From positions 64,595,482 to 64,659,481 of the forward strand of contig NC_051067.1 of NCBI RefSeq assembly GCF_004664715.2: DNA of 64,000 bases, written 5' to 3'. Within the stretch, counting starts at the first letter, position 1. Every line of letters begins with the position of its first letter. The position numbers and the translations under genes were made by a program. Of this stretch, positions 11,462 through 23,759 are shown one piece after another. The notes beneath the pieces are model-generated. The model searched no databases. It had not been told where the DNA came from and was given only the letters and a program-made list of their open reading frames with translations. Source of the stretch: Peromyscus leucopus (Eukaryota; Chordata; Mammalia; Rodentia; Cricetidae).

Positions 11462-12092
11462 AGACCTTTTCAAATAATGATATTCACACTTCAAATGATT
11501 TAGACTGAAGATGCATATGGCTGAGTATCTGGGAAGTTTCAAAACCTTTATCCTACTTTTTTGTCCGTATGCTCATAATTGAAGTAATAGTACTCATTTT
11601 TAAAAAGTGGCCTGCTCTTTCTTTCTTCATCAGATTCTATTTTGTTACCATTATGCTCAGACATGGACAGGGGGTATAACTGGGGTGGAACCTGTGGCGG
11701 CAAGAGATGAAACTAGGCTAGGATTTGTCCTCTATACAAGCCACTTTCACAGAACACTGACTATGTTTGGAGTGTTTTGAGTTTTCTGTGGAAAAGCTCG
11801 TGTCCTAAATAAAGGAAACACCTGTCTAATCTGCCCTACTTACTGCATTCCCGCTATGCCTACCTTTACCCACAGATGATGGTTTTGGTTCTCCATGTAG
11901 TATCTATTAGTCTGTTTCTCCTTTGCAACCAGAAGAGACTAAAACTACCAACCACTTCTTCCCTCACCTCCAGGAAAGCTACAGAGGCCTTTATTTAGAG
12001 TTCTTAGCTGCAGACAATGAAAGCCATTCCACTTCGTTTAAGCAGGAAGACATTCATGACCAGGTACTAGAAAGACAAGAATATACAAGCTA

Positions 12093-12500
12093 AGGTCTCT
12101 CCAGTTGGCTCAGTGGGTAAAGTGCTTCCTGCATAGACACAAGAATTTGTGTTTGGATCCCCAGGACCTACATGAAAAGCTGGGCACAGCTTCCACAAAC
12201 CTGTAATCCTAGTGATCAGGTTTTAAACAGGTAGATTCCAGGGATGGCTGGCCAGCCAGTCCAGCCAAAGCAAGCAAGTTTCACTAACACCCGTGACTTT
12301 ATAAACTCACCAAACCCCTTCAGATCACACCAGAAGTTGGGCGTGGGAGTGTACACCATGACTCTAGCATTCCATTGGTAGAGGGAGGAAGATAACGTGA
12401 ACTTGAAGGCAACCTCAGCTCCATAGTCAATTCCAGGTTGTGTTTGTACACTTGGTCCCAGCACAGAATTCATGAGACCCTGCCCCGAAACGAACCACCA
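12093..12500 (+). repeat. B4/B1-type composite SINE
   Basis: Head 'ccagttggctcagtgggtaa', 'gcacagcttccacaaacctg', then a B1-like arm beginning 'agttgggcgtgggagtg' and closing 'catgagaccctgccccgaaa'. Diverged; subfamily uncertain. Confidence 0.55.
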
Positions 12501-12624
12501 AGAGAACCTTTGGAGCCACTTTGGAGATCCTAGTGTTACACTCCCTTGCTCTATAATACAATGAAATTTCTCTGCCATACCATCAAGCTGACAGCATTGA
12601 AATGATTCATCTATTGGCCTTCCT

Positions 12625-12730
12625 AGCTAAACTCTAAGCTTGCTGACAGCAGGGACTGAGTGACATTTATACATATATCCTCAGCACTGCCCACAGTGTC
12701 TCTGACTGATGTCTTCCACATACTGTTTTA
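12625..12730 (+). repeat. L2/MIR 3'-end fragment
   Basis: 'ctctaagcttgctgacagca' followed by 'gggactgagtgacat' and 'cctcagcactgcccacagtg' is the L2 3' signature in decayed form. Confidence 0.5.
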
Positions 12731-12734
12731 GAAA

Positions 12735-14349
12735 GGGAAAATGTGTGGGTGGGGGGAGAAGGGGAGAAGAAGTCAGGAAAGGGAAGGGGAGAGACCCAGT
12801 GCTTGCTTCCTGGGGAGAAAGAACATGATCACATAGTCTACAAAATAATCAGAGATTTTACTCTGCAAAGCCCAAAGTACTGATTTCCCATCCCTTTCTC
12901 TCCTTCATGACCTTGGTGCTTCGGGCCTTTGGAAAAAGTATTAAAAGGGCTGCCTCCATCAGTAGTCATGAGAACGGAAAGAAAACGAATAGTTATTGAC
13001 ACAGGTAATGTTCTTGTTTCCCTGTGGTAGCAGCATATGGCGCAGGCTGTAATGGCCTAGTGTAAAGCATTCCTGGACAATATTAATGACCAACTAGGTT
13101 AATGACCAAAGACTCAGCCTCTGGCCAAGAACACATCCTCCTGTTCATTAATTCTTGGGAAATGACCTTAGCCATGTTCATTACAGCTCAATTACACTCA
13201 GGCACTGCACAAGGAAGAAACATTTGAGACTTAGTACCAAACTGCGTCCCTCTTTTACCTTGACACATGGGCAATAAAGACACAAAACAAGTTATTAGTC
13301 TAAATACCAAGCATGTAAAAGAAGCACGGCTATTGCTTTATCAGTTCTGCAATCAATGAGAACTAAACTCGGGTGACCTTAGCGGTCACAGAGCAAGCAA
13401 ATCAGACTTTCCTAGTGATTTATGCACACTCTAGGTGTTCTCTGCAGGCACAGCATAGCACTAAACATGTGACTTGCAGATATATAGTTTGGAGGAAAAT
13501 CTAAAAATTCAAAGGGCAAAGTCTTTGCAGTAGGAAAAACAAAACTTGATGAAGACCTATTCAGGTCCCAAAGAGAATGTGTGGAGTTGGTTGTGGGGGG
13601 AGGGGAGGGGCACTGGGGGGGGCGTCAACAATGTGATGAGGGGGGAATCTGAGGATGAATTAGGACAGCTTCCAGCAGTGTTAAATTGAAAAACAGAATA
13701 CACCTTTTAAAGGGGGCATGCAAGCTGGGGTGTGGCTTGAGATCAGAGGTTGAGAAATCTAGCTTTGACCTTGACAACAGGCACCAGTCATATGTTAATG
13801 AAAGGGCCACAAGTTCCCCTTGCCAGAGATCAGGAGAATGACTGATTTAGCAAGCAGGAACTTTCCCCAAGCTGCCCAGGGAATGGAGGCCCTTATCCAA
13901 ATGCCTGGCCTTGGGCAAAGGACTTCTTCTGGGGCGCAGACACTATACAACAATTTCTTAGTCTTACTAGATAGGCCTGTTCCCCTCGTAATGCTCCCCA
14001 AAGTGAAGGTCCTGATGTCTTACTCTTTTTCCATTCTACCGCCATTCTGATTTCTCCGTATTTATTAACTGAACTCTCATCCTTAATGCTTCAGGCTCTG
14101 GATCTGGATTGTAAGCATTTCATCATCGGGGTCAGGTGTGTCTAGTAAACCTCCAACTTTCCTGCTCTTGGTGTAATTAGGAGGGCACAATGGAATTCCT
14201 GGTTCCACAGAGGCAGGGATTTTTTTTTTTTTCCCAAAGAATTATTTTGTTTAGAGAGGCTACCTTTGTACACATTTTTATCCTTTACCAAAGCCCACAC
14301 AAAATTTCCCCAAAAGAAAGACATTAATATTGAGAATCATTAAAAATGA
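12735..14349. other. Mostly unique intronic sequence
   Basis: No gene. It includes a purine-rich stretch at 12740-12800, a candidate conserved element at 13000-13230 and a G-run cluster at 13595-13622. Confidence 0.4.
13595..13622 (+). other. Potential G-quadruplex
   Basis: Four runs of four or more G separated by A, A and CACT fit the standard four-tract pattern. On the plus strand, which is the non-template strand for plus-sense transcription only. Confidence 0.6.
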
Positions 14350-14489
14350 AATTAAAAAGGTGCTGGAGAAGTGTGGTCTGCAATGTCGAAATGCTGGAAC
14401 TTTGTCAAGCAGCAATGGTCGCCATGCAGTCCATGCCAAAACCTGACGTTTTCAGGAACTCGAAAACAAGCTAAGTGAGTCAAGTGTTG

Positions 14490-14760
14490 TTTGCTGTTCA
14501 ACCCTGAGGATTTGATTTGATCCCAACATCCACATAAGAAGCTGAGCATGATGGCATGTGCTTATAATCCAGCTCGTGGGAAGTAGAGACCAGAATGTCC
14601 CTAGTGCTTGCTCTCTAACCAGTCTATCCTAATCAGTGAGCTCCACATCCCAGCAAGAGATCTTGCCTCAAAATCAAGGTGGGTGGATGGCTTCTGAAGA
14701 ACCACAACTGAGGCAGACTTCTGTCATGCATGAGCACACAGACCTATGCACATACAACTC
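14490..14760 (+). repeat. B4-type composite SINE
   Basis: 'gctgagcatgatggcatgtg', 'ttataatccagctcg', 'gtgagctccacatcccagca', 'gagatcttgcctcaaaat' and a CA-rich tail give the B4/RSINE order. The head is degraded. Confidence 0.6.
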
Positions 14761-14879
14761 TCTGCCCACCCCCATAGTCTTGGCTTCTTCAGATTAGCCT
14801 ATTGTTCAACCCATCAATTATGGACTGTGTCTTCTGAGTAAAGCCACATGGATAGTATTATGCCCAGATCACAGGGACT

Positions 14880-15310
14880 CCCAAAAGATCACCACTGAGA
14901 CCTAATCTCATATATAAAAGGAGAGAGCCTTTATTCAAGCTCGAGCTTGGGAAGCCATGAGAGCAGAGAGCCCTGAGCCCAGGCAGGGTGGGTTTTGTTT
15001 TTGTTTTTTATCATAGCAGAGGTTGGGGTGAGGAGATTTCCAGGGTTCAGGACCCTGATTGGTTAACATTTGTATAGGAGTATCTGTAAAAGGGAAATAG
15101 GTATGTGCTAGGCCCAGGGACACCTGGCAATCTTATCTAATCTTACCTGATGGTTGGAATGTTTGGGATGTCAGGTTCTTCCCTTAAGATGCTGGCCCAT
15201 CGCTGGGTGGATCTCTGGGTAGTATCAGCTTGTGGCTTTTTCTGGATCAGGGTGTTGCCTGCCAATAAGCTTGTCGTGGCAGCTATGTGGTCAGGCTATT
15301 TTGCCCCCCC
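14880..15310 (-). repeat. Possible LTR, family unassigned
   Basis: On the minus strand there is a polyadenylation-like AATAAAGGCTCTCTCC next to TTTTATATATGAG, with GC-richer sequence upstream. This resembles a rodent LTR R/U5 region. Boundaries are not clean and no target duplication was found. Confidence 0.3.
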
Positions 15311-15322
15311 CCCCCCGCCCGC
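15304..15322. repeat. Poly-C tract
   Basis: Thirteen consecutive C followed by GCCCGCC. Homopolymer, likely length-variable. Confidence 0.9.
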
Positions 15323-16189
15323 CAGATAGGTTACAAATCAAAGGGCAAAAGACCACCAAGCAACATGAAATCATGTTACAGGCAGTGAGCATGTGCTACA
15401 ATGGTTAGAACTTGTCCTACACAAGCAACATGAGATCAATTATAGGTAATGACCAAATGCTCTGGTGGGTAAAACTTCTTCTAAACAATGCTGATCCCCC
15501 CATTCACAGACTCTTAATAGCCTTTCACTTAAATCTCACCTTAAGGACACACCTGTGACCAAGAAAGTGCAGCCCCAGTAAGTCTGTATGACTTCCTGAA
15601 GAGACCTTCCTGAAGAGACACTGTTCTTCCTTGTCAGCTCAGACACAGTTTGGGACTCAGGAATAGTATGAACCCTCATCATTTAGAAGCAGCCATGTTA
15701 TAGGCAATCCAGGCCACATGGAGAGGGCCTCCTTGATGCTATGGTCAGCAGACCAACTGTGGTTTTGGTGATAGGGGCACCCACTACCCAACCAATGAGT
15801 GAAGATAACTTCCAGATTACAGACTCCAGTATTTAAGTCTGACCAGTCAAGTCTCTGGTGTGGAGCACAGACATGTTCACTGTACCCCACAGGAACTCCT
15901 TACAGTGATTTGGGGAGCGGAACACAGTGGTTATTTGAAGTATATATAAAGTATTTAAGTGGTGTGGCAATGCCGGGTCTTCCCACACATACACTCACGG
16001 AGACAGACACAGCTGATTTGGAGAGTTGATTTTGTTGCTCATGTTTACTCGTAGCCCAGCTCTGCCCTGCAGAAAGTGCCATCATACAAATGGAACAACA
16101 CTGAATACCTGGCAGAGACTCTCCAAGACTGCTTCCTCCAGGCCAGGCGGCACACGCCACACAAGAGAAGTTAATTGAAACATCAAGGT
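15323..16189. other. Unique intronic sequence
   Basis: I recognise no repeat or gene here. Confidence 0.4.
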
Positions 16190-16470
16190 AACATTGATCT
16201 CCCTCCAAAGCTGCCTTTCATCATGCGCCAATATGAACTCAATTTAATCCCAGCGGTGCCGACGCCCTCTCTCAGGACTGGCTTGTTCTTTATTCTCTTT
16301 GGGGTTCCTGTGTCACCCCAGCCCTGCTCTCAGCCCTGATCTAATCACTGGCCTGCTGTAGCCTGTACTGCCACCTGCCCACCGGCCCCGACTGCCAGAA
16401 AATCCTATTACAAACAGCACCTTCAATTTGGTGGTGCTAAGTGAATGGCAATCTATAATTCTTCAAACTC
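16190..16470. promoter_or_regulatory. Candidate conserved non-coding element
   Basis: Repeat-free with intact motif clusters: ATGCGCCAATATGAACTC, CAATTTAATCCC, CTGATCTAATC and CTATTACAAACAGC. A balanced, non-decayed texture is the only evidence. Confidence 0.25.
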
Positions 16471-17269
16471 TATTCCCCAGCCCAGTTCGGGGCATGGATG
16501 TTACACCCCTTGCAGTCCCACCACTGCCGTTCTGAGATTGAAACTGGAATCCATCGTGGAACAGTCGCCCCACAATATCCCTGTTATTCACCATATTCAT
16601 CTCAACCCACTATACCCCCAAATCCCAGCCGTTGACTCTGCACTGGCTTTCTCTCTCCAGTCTCCTACTGCGCTCTATTTTTTTTTTTTTTTACTAGCAA
16701 ACTTCAAAAGCCTCACAACACATATTTAGCTGGTCTTTTCTGGAAACCCAGAGTCTCCCAAGTACCGATAGCTCAAACCCAGATCCAGCCCAGAGGATTT
16801 GAAATGTGGCTTCTCACTCACCTGATCCCCATCCAGGCAGTTTTCTTCCTCCTCCATGTCATTAACCCTTAGCTTTAGTTAGGCCAGAGCTGCTCCTTCC
16901 AATTCCCCCCTCACACCAAGTCTCTCTTCATCCAGCACCTGGGAAGGCGCTCTTTCTCTTCCCTCTGCATCCTTAATTATGCCCACTCTTCAGAGTAGTT
17001 CTGTAGCATCTTACTCAGCTTTGGTGAGATTTCTAGAATTTACTTCTCTAGACTCCTTCTTACCCACCACTAGCACCCTGGTCTTTGATACAGGGCTCCT
17101 TCTGCATGGTGTTTCCTGGACATTTTCTGTGATTCTAATTTGTCTGAAGAGACACAGGCTCTAGGGTAAAGGCCATGTTCCATAGAGACCTGAAATTCCT
17201 CCTCAAGTTTGTACCAGGGCTAATCTTTCAGGAAATAACCAATCGCTTCCTTAATCTATGAACTATAAT

Positions 17270-17600
17270 TCATATATTGCAAGGTTCTAGAGACTGCTAA
17301 GCACCTTCTTGTCCCAGGGCTTCTGCCCTGGTTGGAATGTTCTGGCCGAGAGATTTTACCAGGGTCTTCCTTTGCCACCTCCTCTTCAGCTACATGCCAC
17401 CCCCACAAGAAGGCTTCCATCACCACCCATCCTAAGCTGCATCTGAACACTGACTGAAAAAATCACTACTTGAATAGATGCAAGGCATTTCTTTCAGCAG
17501 CTCACCTGTTTATGCCCAGTTTGTTTTATTTTTGTTTTTCCTAAAGACACTGTAAACTTGGTGATCACAGAGGCCTCATTTGTCTGCTGCTGCATCCTTT
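17270..17600 (+). repeat. L2 fragment
   Basis: 'cccagggcttctgccctggt' and 'tggaatgttctggcc' match the L2 3' region, and 'cactgtaaacttggtgatca' the end. Heavily diverged. Confidence 0.45.
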
Positions 17601-17611
17601 GCATTAAAGAA

Positions 17612-17692
17612 TGCCAGGGCTGAAGACACAGAGATCAGTGGCAGGGTGCTGGCCTAGCATGTGCCAGGCCCTACATTCAATCCCAGATACCA
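17612..17692 (+). repeat. ID-type SINE
   Basis: 'agtggcagggtgctggccta' followed by 'gcatgtgccaggccctacat' and 'tcaatcccagat' is the ID head in sense orientation. Confidence 0.65.
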
Positions 17693-17884
17693 GAAAGGAA
17701 ACTCCAGGATCGGGAAGGGAATTCCTGCTCGATAAGAATGTGTTGGGTGAGTGGATGAGATGCTCTGTATAGTAGACACAATCTATTAAGGAAAGCAGAT
17801 ATGCATGCTAAATATTATATAGCAATAAAAGAAATCACAGAGAGACATCTGTTTGGAAGTATCAGTCATGAGTAAGTGTGTTAT

Positions 17885-18240
17885 TGGTGGACAGAAATAC
17901 AGTTGTGCACCTAATGTGACATCTTGGTCAAAAAAGAACAGCTCAAAGGGCAGTGGTCCCATAAGAATGTAACAGAACTGGAAATCCCTACTTCGAGTGA
18001 CATACAGCCACCCTGGTGGGGAAGTGTAATGCATCACTCAAGTTTGTGGTGATGATAGCATGAATGAGCTTCCTGTGCTGGCAACTGTATGAAAGCATAG
18101 CACATACAGTTGGGCACAATGCATTCTACTTGACAGGAACAGGAACAGCCATGCTACTGGTTTGTGCATTTGCTCTGTTATACTTGTAATCTTAATAGTA
18201 TTTTCCCACTTATTTGAAAAATGGGTATAATGCAGCAATC
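17885..18240 (+). repeat. Ancient mammalian interspersed repeat
   Basis: Carries 'ggtcccataagaatgtaaca', 'ctggaaatccctacttcgag', 'tttgtggtgatgatagcat' and 'gtatgaaagcatagcacata'. I recognise this from human genomic repeats but cannot name the family with confidence. A second partial copy lies at 38215-38310. Confidence 0.45.
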
Positions 18241-18359
18241 TATGTTACATAGGGGCAGCCTGATATATTTCATGTTTAGCTCATCACTTGATTGCATCTT
18301 ACGTAAGCCTACTTCAAAATGACCAAGTCACTTGAAATTCACATATTAGACTGTATTAT

Positions 18360-19189
18360 CACTGTGAAGCAATGGAGGGGTCAAGGTCGGAACAGTGGGA
18401 AGGGATATTGTTGGGGCAGAGACCTGATCTTTAAATGATGAATGTGGAATATTAGAAGCTTGAGGCTCATCTCAGTTACAATCAGTATCAGTAGAAAGTT
18501 TCAATAGAAAACACCAGCCTTGATTTTTTTGAATATCCCTTTGGCAAAAGTCTCAAGGACAGACAATAGTACAGAGACTAGAAGCAGGTGCCAGGTGAGA
18601 GGCGGTGCAGGTGGCCCAGGTAGGATATCGGCTTGCACTAAGGAGGGGATGGGGAAGAACCAGATTAGACAAAGCTTGAAAAAGCTGAAGCAGCTTACAC
18701 TGAGACCAACTGGAAGAGAGACGGCAAGAAGTCAAAAGTGCATCCCAGACAATGGGCAAGATGGCCTCACCACTAGCAAAGTCAAGGTATATAGACCAGG
18801 GAAAAGACCAGAAATCTTCTTTGCAAGGAGTTGGGGAGGGGGGGCTGAGTTTGAGGCACCTGTCAGGTAAGCAAGGGGATAAATCTGATAAGTTTGGATT
18901 TATAGTCATCAGAGTCTGGGGGCCAGGCCCGTGTCAAAGATATGATTGGGAAACTATTGATGTACAGATGATAGTTAATGTTGTGGGTATATGTAACATT
19001 GCTTGGGGAGATGAATTGGATCTACCACTCAGGAAATTGCTTCTCCAGGTCTAGACTGTGAGACGGAGATTTCAATATCCAGGGTTATAAAGAGCACTCA
19101 TTATAATACAGTGTGAGTCACCAGCCAGTGTTACCTTGACATTGAAATTCAGCTCTGCTCGCTTGATGCTTACCACATGGATTTAGTTA
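18360..19189. other. Unique intronic sequence
   Basis: Overlapping open frames occur on both strands at 18520-18910, but they have no recognisable protein content and no coding signature. Confidence 0.4.
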
Positions 19190-19470
19190 AGCCAGCTTCC
19201 AGGACCTTTGATTATGACCAGGCGAAATACCGTATGTTCCGTTAGACATCATCACATCCTGGCGCAGGACTCAATGAGAAACTGCTACCTATATTTGCAA
19301 CATATGTTCTCCAAACTGCTATTAAGCTTTTGCAAAGCAGCCATGCAATTAATCTTTAGCAGAGATGCTCTTACAGCCGCCCCATCATGTGTGGCAGCTC
19401 TGAAAGGCATGCATCTGACATTTGCCAGAGAGAACATATTGCTGCCCATACTTTAGTCATTTATCTTCAG
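19190..19470. promoter_or_regulatory. Candidate conserved non-coding element
   Basis: Repeat-free block with CAATTAATC, CTATTAAGC, CATGCAATTAATC and TTAGTCATTTATC homeodomain-type cores and no decay signs. An open frame at 19208-19456 does not look coding. Confidence 0.25.
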
Positions 19471-19804
19471 AGGGTAAGAAAGTTTCCTTGGTTATTTAAA
19501 ACATGAATGTAAATTTCAATATGTGTGTGACTGGAATGATTTTCATGACCATGGGAACATCTTTTTTTTTTCCCCAAAGGCATTGGCTACTCATCCAAAA
19601 GTGGTCATTTGTTGCCTAGAGACTCGGGTACTGAGACAGAATTGGACAACTAATTTTTTTTTTAATTGAGTTTGGCTCATTCATGCAGGAATCCAAGGAG
19701 ATAAGTTCAGATAGATAGACAGATAGTCATGTTATGTTAGTTTAAGATAAAGCAAGCACTTACTAATACTGAGCCTGTGTTTTCTTTGGGAAAGGAATAG
19801 AGAG

Positions 19805-19900
19805 AGCTAAATACTTTGCATGTGTAGTTCAGTGAATTATCTCAAGTCTTATATGGTAATTACTGTCTCATTTTACAGATGGTGAGACTCCTTCAACCTA
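19805..19900 (-). repeat. MIR fragment
   Basis: 'tgaattatctcaagtc' through 'ctcattttacagatggtgag' is the MIR core in antisense. Confidence 0.6.
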
Positions 19901-22430
19901 GGGGGGAAAATCAGATATTTGGGTTTCTCCAAATACATTTGTTTTGAAGGAAAGCTGACCTGTGGTTTAGAATTCACTGATGGTTTATCTCTTTTGCTAG
20001 TCTTATTGGAGCTCTATTACAGGGTCTAAGGTGCCAAGGCCATGGTCAGTGAGCATCTTTTGTGTCTGCCTTGCCAGACTCCCATCCTCCCTTCCGGATA
20101 TAGCTGTTCTCTATTTGGAGGTGTCTTCTCTACTGCATGTGACTGGGTGAAATTACCAGCTGGTCGATAGTCCTCTTACTTCCTCCAAGGTCTAAGTCCC
20201 AAGACCTACCTGGTCAGACATCCCCATTTTCAGGTCCTGTGGTTGGCCCAGGGCCAGCCCAGTATCCAGAGGGCCAGAGAGGATATGGAAGCCATGACCA
20301 GCTGAGGAGAAGCTTGAATATCAATGCTGTGTTCATCAGTGCTTGGGACTGGTGATCCCAGAGCTGCTTCTGGGGGTTAAAGAACCCCTAGCTACCTAGT
20401 TCAAAAAATTCCTTTTTTATCTCCCTGTTTTACAAATGCTGTAGTTTGAGTGTATCCCTGTTATTTAAACATAAAACAAATCAGTACATGAAATTTTATA
20501 AATCTAGCAAAAAATAATCTGAGTTAGCTTTATTGACATTGACCTCAAATCTCCTCTTTTGGAAGGGATACATTTATACATTAAATACTAGCTAAAATTT
20601 ACTAATATCAGGATTGCACGTGTACATCAAGAAATTGAAACCTAGAAGATAAATAACTGAATTTAAGTAGGATGTTAGCTACTGACTTAGATGTAACTGT
20701 GATATGACCACTTCCCATAGATGTTTGGGAACAGCTCTCCTGCTTTAAGTACAATGTGAAAATAAATGATATTAATAATCAGCTTCACCTTAGACCCAAA
20801 CACTCAGGACCGGTGGCTGATGACCAGACTTGAAGACTTTTAGAAGTGCTTGCCCTGTATTAGCTTATCATTATTAGCCTCTAACTTTCTATATAATTGA
20901 TCAATATTGCTTCTTCAAGTTTCTGACAACTATTATTGAAGTCAGGGAAGTTATTCAGGATCATCACAGGCTATCTGAGTCATGGTGGGCAAGCTCTTTA
21001 TGTTCTCTAGACCTTAACTTCAGCACACCACAGGAAGAGACAGTTCCTGACTTCCCTGTATTGTGGGGAACATTTAGATAAACTATAGACACAAAAGTAC
21101 TTTGGAAACTTTAAAACTTAGTAACTCAGAAGCAAGAGTTCTTGAGATGGAACTAAGTTTCTACTTACCTTTTGCCATTTGGGATGTAGGTAAAGTTTGT
21201 TATAAACTCCAAATAAACCTGTCACAGGTCAGAGGGAGAGGGAGGCTAAGTACCATATAGTAGAACCAAGACTGTGACTCTTCCAAGAATGCCCCACCAG
21301 CCCTCTTGATGTTACAATCCTTTGTTCCCTGAAGAAATCCATCCAAAGCAGTCAGTTCTTCAGGCACCAAAACAATCCAGACTCCATTACCTACTCAGTC
21401 CCTCCACTTTGAATTCCCTTTCTTGGCCTTCCATTCCTCAGCATTTTACCTAAGCTTTAGAAACCCCGGAGCTTCTCTTTGGGCATACCCTAGTGCCTTA
21501 ATCCAGGCCTTCTATCCTGCACTCACTTGGTGATGTCTTCTGTGAGAGCTCATCTAGTTGTCCTGTGATTCTCTCAAGTTGTCTTACACATTTCTCATTT
21601 GGAGAAGCTGCCTTCTCATTCCCAGGGAACTATCCTGCCTCTTCGACTCAGCTGTAAGTTTGTTAAAGTCAGTAACTGGCTCCCATGTTTCTTATATGGA
21701 ATATGCACTTAGCAACTAAGAGTTAAAAAGGAAGATGTCTAAATGAGAAAGATGGCTGAGGAAAAAAGAACTTGAGGGAGCTGGAATAGTCCCAAAGAAG
21801 CATAGACATCTAAAACAAACTCTTCTAACTCACCTCCTTCATTCATTACAAAGAATCATGCACTAATTTCTCTGAGTTTTTCACATATTAAATCTCCCTA
21901 CTGTTGAATATGACCTTGGCAAATTCTTAAAAATACAGTTCAAGAGATGGAATGTGGACAACATGATAAGTCTCTTACAGATCCAAATGTTGTTCTACCT
22001 ATTAGTTTAACACAGGCATCTTGCAGCAATTTTTAAATTTTGTATCTTAATCTTTTAATCTTGTATATTAACACAGAAAATGATAAATATTAAATAAGAG
22101 GACAAGACTTTCTGACTAGAAACACTGGAAGTAAAGAATGGTTGAGTCTAGGTCAACTAGGCCCTCAACGTAAGTGTTAGAAGGTCCTGGGTGTCAGATT
22201 CTTAGCTTAAATACTGTAACAGAGAACCTTGATTTTGAGATTCTGAACTGTCAATTTCAGGTGTATAAACATTGACAGGTTTCTCAATGTCTGATTACCA
22301 GGTGTATTTTGTCTAAAAAAGAGGCTTGAAGGAAATTATATAATATATGCAAAGATATTTGTTTATAGAAAGGCATAGTTCTCATTATTATTTATTGCCT
22401 AGCTACTTAACTTAATCTAAAAACTAATGT
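19901..22430. other. Intronic sequence with few recognisable repeats
   Basis: No gene. 20965-21110 is MIR-like ('gtgggcaagctctttatg', 'ctctagaccttaacttcag') but weak. The rest is unique and has no strong ORF. Confidence 0.4.
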
Positions 22431-22432
22431 AG

Positions 22433-22620
22433 GGCTGGAAGGTGGTTCAGAGCGCAAATGCTCTTGCCTCTCAGCCTCATGACCTCAGTTTATTCCCAGG
22501 ACCCACATAGTGGAAAGACAGAACTGACTCTTAAAATTTGTCCTCAGGTTTCCACATGCATGTAGACAGATAGAAACATGCACGCACACACACACACACA
22601 CACATACACACACACACACA
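22433..22620 (+). repeat. B2/B4-type SINE with CA tail
   Basis: 'gggctggaaggtggttcaga', 'cttgcctctcagcctcatga', 'cagtttattcccaggaccca' form the tRNA-derived head and body, running into the CA microsatellite. Confidence 0.65.
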
Positions 22621-22628
22621 TGACAGAG

Positions 22629-22674
<46 letters not shown>
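22583..22674. repeat. (CA)n-(GA)n compound microsatellite
   Basis: About 19 CA units, then about 25 GA units, grown from the A-rich/CA tail of the adjacent SINE. Confidence 0.95.
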
Positions 22675-22679
<5 letters not shown>

Positions 22680-22837
22680 ATTAAATGTAAACAGAAAGTT
22701 TTAAAAATCTTTAATCTTCCTATCCTAAAGATTTGAGCAGTCATATTCTAAGGAACAAAATGGCACACTACTACCTTGGTAGCCTCTTAGTCATATATTT
22801 ATATTCTGGATGAACAAAATGAGTGATCTCCAAGGCA

Positions 22838-22946
22838 GGCATGGCGTCACATGTTTGTAAGCCTGAGACCGAAGAAGTAGAAAGAGGCAAGAGGATCAAG
22901 TGCTTCAGGAAAGCTTGAGCTACATAGCAAGACCCTATCTCAATAT
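22838..22946 (+). repeat. B1-like (proto-B1) fragment
   Basis: 'ggcaggcatggcgtcacatg', 'ttgtaagcctgagac', 'aggcaagaggatcaag', 'agcttgagctacatagcaag' and 'accctatctcaa' follow the 7SL-derived order but are much diverged. Confidence 0.6.
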
Positions 22947-22949
22947 ACA

Positions 22950-23635
22950 CACCAATCAATTAATTAATCAATAACAAATCCCTGGGTGCCAGCATGCTCC
23001 AGCCTTTGCAGCTTTCCTGAACTCATGTGACCTCAACAAATGACAAAGATCCTGCCCTACAATTAGTCATATGCAGCAGTATGGGGAGAGAACAGAGCCT
23101 CCTTTTATTCTTGGGATTTCTCCATTGATGGGGAGGTGAGCCTCTCATGTACGTCAGGACTTCTCCTCCTCCAGAGCCATCTACCTGCTCTTGACTCTAT
23201 CCTTCCTTCCTCCATTATTTGGTTACTCCAGCTTTCACAGTCATCCGTCACTCCCCACCCTCTATTGAAAGAATCAGCAGGACCCCCCCCCCTCAATGGC
23301 CCACGTCCACCTGGGAAAGGTACCTTAGGCACTGTCCTGAGGTCAGTGGGTTTTGTCCAGAGGAAGAAAGCAGGCACCTGTGGGGTCGGACTCTGGCACA
23401 GCCGAGTGTGAGCAACCAGCTGATCTGACACATACTTTATCTGGCAGAAAAGCCATATGAGTGGGAACAAATTTCCCCTTTTTAAAAAGCAATGCAGTTC
23501 ATGTGCTTGATTGGAAAAAAGTAGCAACACTGAATAAAGTACCCAAGCTGGCTACTCAGAGCTCCATCCTAGACAGCATGGTCACAGACTTTACATTTTG
23601 CCCAACAGAGTGAAAGGGCCCCAGGGGATCAGACC
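22950..23635. other. Unique intronic sequence
   Basis: A 141-codon minus-strand frame (23105-23530) has no recognisable domain, and overlapping frames exist on the plus strand. I treat it as chance. Confidence 0.4.
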
Positions 23636-23639
23636 CTCT

Positions 23640-23755
23640 CAGTTAGCAGATGACCTAACCAGGACACACAGAGGAAGTGACATACTGAACATTACTAGTA
23701 AGTGACAAAGCTTGGAGACAGAACGCAGGGCTCTTCAACTCTCCAGACTCAGCTG
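23640..23755 (-). repeat. MIR fragment
   Basis: 'cacacagaggaagtgacata', 'actagtaagtgacaaagctt' and 'gaacgcagggctcttcaact' are the MIR antisense order. Confidence 0.65.
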
Positions 23756-23759
23756 CATC

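Noticed and set aside
17612..17692. tRNA gene
   Set aside because: The tRNA-like boxes belong to an ID SINE; no cloverleaf with an anticodon arm is intact. The same applies to the other ID and B2 heads.
18520..18910. Overlapping 116- and 118-codon frames on opposite strands
   Set aside because: No protein similarity, and both strands being open suggests chance composition.
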